DNA of 64,000 bases, taken from assembly GCA_015680685.1 (NCBI GenBank), contig MNCI01016519.1:538603-602602 (forward strand), read 5' to 3'. Source of the stretch: Gnetum montanum (taxonomy: Eukaryota > Streptophyta > Gnetopsida > Gnetales > Gnetaceae). The notes beneath the pieces are model-generated. The model was not told where the DNA came from. It saw only the letters and a program-made list of their open reading frames with translations, and did not search any database. The position numbers and the translations under genes were made by a program. Shown piece by piece: positions 60,510 to 64,000 of this stretch. Within the stretch, counting starts at the first letter, position 1; each line of letters opens with the position of its first letter.

Positions 60510-61008
60510 ATAGTTGTAATTGAGACCCAAAAGGGCATATTGTAATAATGGATATGTCTCTTGAGGTAACCTTTGGGAATTTGACCTAAGGCATTTATAC
60601 TGGGGCTTAGAGGTCATTCCAACATGGAGTGGTGGAGCAGATATAGGCAATTCACAAGAGCCAAGTGAAGTGGGATAGGAAGAGGACTAGCCATCGCTTT
60701 TAGCTAGTTATAGGTCTAACCATGGTGGCAGTGCTGGATTGCCTCTAAGGGATAGATGCTAGTGGAAGAAAATCATAAGGAACACTCTCAGAGCATGACA
60801 TAGATACATTATTTCATATCGATAAAGCATTCTTTTCTTTCTCTTTTTGCACTTTCCCTATTATTTTTACACTTTCTCTATTATTTCCTTTATGCATAAA
60901 GTTGAATGTTACATATATTTGATGTTTGATGTATTATATTCTTACGCATAATGTATAATATAATTTATATTTGATGTTTTCCATGACATCTAGGGATAGG
61001 ATGTCACA
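60510..61008 (+). mobile_element. LTR of a second Ty3/gypsy-type element, E2
   Basis: Ends CCATGACATCTAGGGATAGG then ATGTCACA, the classic terminus of plant chromovirus-type LTRs, with the primer site two bases later. The same terminus occurs at 7976. The left edge is approximate: it is where gag-pro of copy 3 stops. Confidence 0.6.
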
Positions 61009-61010
61009 AT

Positions 61011-61022
61011 TGGTATTAGAGC
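61011..61022 (+). promoter_or_regulatory. primer-binding site of E2
   Basis: TGGTATTAGAGC, one change from the initiator tRNA-Met complement, spaced two bases from the LTR. Confidence 0.8.
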
Positions 61023-62100
61023 AAATCATAACCCAAAGGCCATTTAGAACCATGAGCTGACTACAACCTGATGATGAATCACAAAGTCACAAACTAGAAA
61101 GAATCATGAATTACCACCATTTGCACCACATGTTTGAGATGATCTATGTAAGCCTAAAGATATCATTCCATTGATCTCATGAACAATGGATCAAGAATCT
61201 AAAAAAGACATATATTCCATCAACAAACAAAATTCTTTTAATGGATATCACTGACTGAAGATCTAATTATGCCTCATCAAGATTCATCAACTACAAGAGA
61301 TGTTGGTAAGATAAGGATACATCGGTCTAGGTAACTCTTACCCATCTTAATGCTCTATATATAAATACTAATTGGTTAATGTCATTGTAAAGTTTCTCCC
61401 ATAAAGTTAGTAACCATGACCTAAATTAATCTTGTTTTGTTAAAATTCATTATTTTAAGTAACTTTGGGTTATAAGTCATCATGTCTTTCTTACCTCAAC
61501 TTGCTAATGTCATTTTGGTAGAATAAGCTAGTTGGACCTTTTAAAATCTTTAAAACTTTAAATTTATTTTTGAACCCTAACTCTATATCCAATGCATAGC
61601 ACTCATTAAGATGATTCCAACAATACAAATTTCATTTTGATTAGACTTACAATTTAGGAGATATTGCTGTTTTAGTTCTATCAATATTTGTGCATTAAAA
61701 TAATATTAAATTATTATTTTAAAAAAAATGGAAGGTCCTAGGTTTGACTTAGTGCCCCAATATAAATAATAGTAATAATAATAATCTACAAAAAATATTA
61801 GGGTGCGTTGTCCTACAAGGGTCGTGATAGCCTTGCAAGGGTAGCATAGCCCTGCCTAGGGCCATGCTGGCCTCATGAAGGTAGCACTATCTTTGCAATG
61901 TTGTTCTCATTTTGCAAGCTACCTTAAAAGCCCTTTTTTGTAGCCCATCACTGTATCACATCATCACTAGCTCTTCCATGATGCCCTCCCACACATCCCA
62001 TCATGTTTACCTTTGTTATGTCTACCTTTTACGTGCACCACCATCTACCACATTGTCTGCCTTGCTTGCATCATCTGCCACCTTTTGCATTGCCTTCTAT
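61023..62100 (+). other. interior of E2, non-coding
   Basis: No gag or pol is visible after the primer site. TATA-like CTCTATATATAAATAC occurs at about 61360, and an ATA microsatellite at 61765-61790. Short GGGCCATGCTGGCC-like words begin at 61800, forerunners of the minisatellite. Confidence 0.45.
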
Positions 62101-62129
62101 CCTATGGTGCCATAGATTCTGATGTCTGG

Positions 62130-62300
62130 TGCTCTACAAACACCAACTATGCCATAGATTATCATCACCTTTGATGCTCCACAGACACTGATGGTGCTAT
62201 CAATCATTGCTACCTCTAGTGCTCCGCAAACATTGACAACATTGTAGATCATCACCACCTCAAGTGCTGATGAAGCTATTGATCACTACCACCTTCAATG
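62130..62300. repeat. ATCATCACC tandem array, E2
   Basis: Four or five units of about 40-45 bases with TAGATCATCACCACCT and GTGCTCCACA. Counterpart, inverted, of 7555-7715. Confidence 0.6.
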
Positions 62301-62339
62301 TCGGAAAAACCCTTAATAGAAACACACATACAAGTGTCA

Positions 62340-62620
62340 TCTAGGACATGTAGCCCTTGGAAGGGTTATGCTAGCCCCACTAAGGATCACATCAGCCCTG
62401 TTTTAGGTTGTGCATGCCCTACGAAGAGTTGCACAAGCCCTACGAAATGCCACACAATTGTTGAGGAAGGCCATGTAGGCCCTAAGAAAGGTCGCATAGG
62501 CCTTATAGAGGATTTCATGAGCCCTAGAAAGGGCCATGTAGGCCTTGAGGAGGGTTGTACAAGCCCTAGGAAGGACCATGTGAGCCCTAGGAAGAGCCAT
62601 GTAGGTTTGAGCTATGTAGC
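62340..62620 (+). repeat. 21-bp minisatellite (heptad-coding), E2
   Basis: About twelve units of 21 bases, reading as GHVSPRK-like heptads in one open frame (62298-62624). The same array is at 7255-7440 inverted. Conserved period in both copies; no start context or other sign of a gene. Confidence 0.75.
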
Positions 62621-62964
62621 CTAGGATAGGTTGCTCAGCACAACTGGCCTCCTTGCAACCTTCATATCGACCATCTTCAAGACTCACCACAGTTGTCGTG
62701 TTGTCTCATTGATGTTCCTACCTCACTTCCACTACTTGCGTGCATGTTCATTTGCGCTCCATTATCCTTGTCTAGCATGTGCCCTTGCCTCTAATGACAA
62801 AAGAATTTTTCTCTCAAATGACAGGAAATTTGAAATTTTTTGGCAATTGACAAAAAATTTAAAAATTCTATTTTTGAGCCATTACTTTAAATTAAGAACA
62901 TGTGAAAATAAATTTTTTTAAAATAATTTGATGAGTTGGAATCACATGAAATAAGAATTCTATA

Positions 62965-63032
62965 ATTAAGCATCCTCATTCTGAAGTACTACTAAGATGG
63001 ATGACCTTTTGGGAAGTCTTGTTTCTGGCACC
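62965..63032 (+). pseudogene. 5S rRNA-derived segment (3' half), E2
   Basis: ATTAAGCATCCT, GAAGTACTACT, AAGATGGATGACC and TTGGGAAGTCTT follow the A box, intermediate element and C box of plant 5S rRNA; ends TGGCACC where 5S ends TTGCACC. Possible 5'-half traces from about 62939. Same 3' flank as at 6690-6808. Confidence 0.75.
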
Positions 63033-63345
63033 AAAGGTCCTCAACCTTAGAAGCCATAACTTTTAATTCTAGAAGCCTTTTTCAAAGAATGAAGAGTCAT
63101 TTCCAATATATTTCAACCTTTTGGACACAATGGTAAAGTTAGATCCATCCTAAGGAACCCCAAAAATTATTTTTTTTTACCCCTTGAATGATATAGAATC
63201 TAAAACACCTTTAAAAGTTAGTTTTGGCATAATTGAAGTATAAGTTATGTCTTTTCAACATATGAATAGCCATTTGTAATATTTTTCACCCTTCCAAGCT
63301 TATTGGTAAGGTTATATTTATCAATGATATCATAAATTATGCATT
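63033..63345 (+). repeat. diverged tandem duplication after the 5S-like segment
   Basis: Two related blocks of about 115-130 bases: AAGCCATAACTTTTAATTC...AATGGTAAAGTTAG (63050-63140) and AAGTATAAGTTATGTC...TTGGTAAGGTTATA (63235-63325). The first block is also at 6690-6800 inverted. Confidence 0.6.
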
Positions 63346-63480
63346 AAAATTTAATCTTTTGAGCCTTAAGATTTAGTGCTTGACCTTTGGAAGTAGCCTT
63401 AAGATAACAATGGCATGTCATTTGTTACACTAACAGAGTCAATGTTCTTAAGGGGGTAGAAAGGCTATTAAGAATTAATA
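63346..63480. other. short intervening sequence
   Basis: Contains AAGGGGGTAGAAAGGC, shared with the edge of E1 near 7811-7822. Nothing else recognised. Confidence 0.4.
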
Positions 63481-63565
63481 ATATAGTTACAAATTACTAA
63501 AATTAGATGATGTAGTTATATATTACTAAAATTAGATAATGTAGCTAAATATTACCAAAATTAGT
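63481..63565. repeat. tandem AT-rich repeat, about 35-bp period
   Basis: Two and a half units of ATTACTAAAATTAGATAATG-type sequence. Same motif as the arms of the inverted repeat at 7768-7868. Confidence 0.7.
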
Positions 63566-64000
63566 TGGAGAATAAATTGATGTATCAATATTAGTTGCTT
63601 ATCAATCAATGAATCAGTTGATGTATCAATTGAAGAATTAGCTAATAAACAAAAATAGTTAAGAAAAGGTATATTAATTCATTTTGCAAACAAATCATGT
63701 GGTAGACCAACATGGAGATTCATAATATTATTTCAACATGGTATATGATACGTATGAGCAGAAATAATCTAGAAGAGAATTCAAGAATGAGAAAGAAAGT
63801 TGCAACATACAATGTTCTTGCAAGATCCCTAGCGAGTGAGAAACAAAATTTGCTATGTTCACCATTGATCTTGGATTGGAACAAATATTAATACCCATGC
63901 ATCTTAGCAGAGTTAAAAGATTTGGATGTTGGTGTTTTATGCCCACAATAAGTCTTACCATGGAAATTTTTACACCAATTTCAACCAACTTGGAAAAGAT
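63566..64000. other. AT-rich sequence to window end
   Basis: No gene or known repeat recognised. Some local TGATGTATCAAT repetition at 63580-63630. Confidence 0.4.

Noticed and set aside
62298-62624. 108-codon repeat protein (GHVSPRK heptads)
   Set aside because: The frame is open because of the 21-bp period; no gene context, and the inverse strand is equally open at 62403-62690.
62965-63032. Functional 5S rRNA gene
   Set aside because: Many substitutions in the internal promoter, 5' half missing or ruined, and no tandem 5S units with spacers.

Overview
This window looks like intergenic DNA from a seed plant with a very large, repeat-filled genome; a gymnosperm-type genome is my inference. 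The DNA is A/T-rich and visibly poor in CpG. I found no intact host gene in 64 kb. Nearly everything I can name is a decayed LTR retrotransposon, and many are nested in one another. Reading frames are broken mostly by TAG and TGA where the family consensus has CAG or CGA, the pattern left by deamination of methylated cytosines. There is a 516-base assembly gap (4185-4700) and a single N at 54241.

The main player is one Ty3/gypsy family, Tat-like because its pol carries a second, archaeal-type RNase H between RT-RNase H and integrase. Five partial copies are present: copy 1 (minus, about 1-6686), element A (plus, pol 10330-13808 and 3' LTR 14915-16331), copy 2/D (minus, 5' LTR 41411-42606 down to 16332, split by two copia insertions), element B (minus, about 46890-55702) and copy 3 (plus, LTR 55703-56989, gag-pro 57782-60500). 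Overlaying them gives a composite order: LTR - primer site - long 5' UTR - gag-pro - spacer - a large multi-exon gene in ANTISENSE - region X - a TTTGAC/CATTTG array - pol - 3' UTR - LTR, probably about 20 kb. The antisense gene has about eight exons, roughly 1000 codons in its best copy, and no domain I recognise. It lies between protease and pol, and its position and several splice sites recur in independent copies. Each copy also carries its own short imperfect-palindromic word, scattered through LTR, 5' UTR and region X. These two points are the strongest leads in the window.

Three Ty1/copia elements are also present: a gag-only element with both LTRs (17607-23287), a gag-pol element with both LTRs (30147-36370), both inserted into copy 2/D, and a 5' fragment (44690-46880) next to element B's 3' LTR.

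Both edges (6687-7976 and 60510-64000) contain inverted copies of another LTR-type repeat with 21-bp minisatellites and a degenerate 5S rRNA-derived segment. A 166-bp, CpG-rich mini-LTR with perfect 5-bp target-site duplications sits at 54121-54286 and looks far younger than its surroundings.

Coordinates of decayed elements are approximate to tens of bases unless an exact boundary motif is quoted. Lineage assignments come from protein motifs read by eye.
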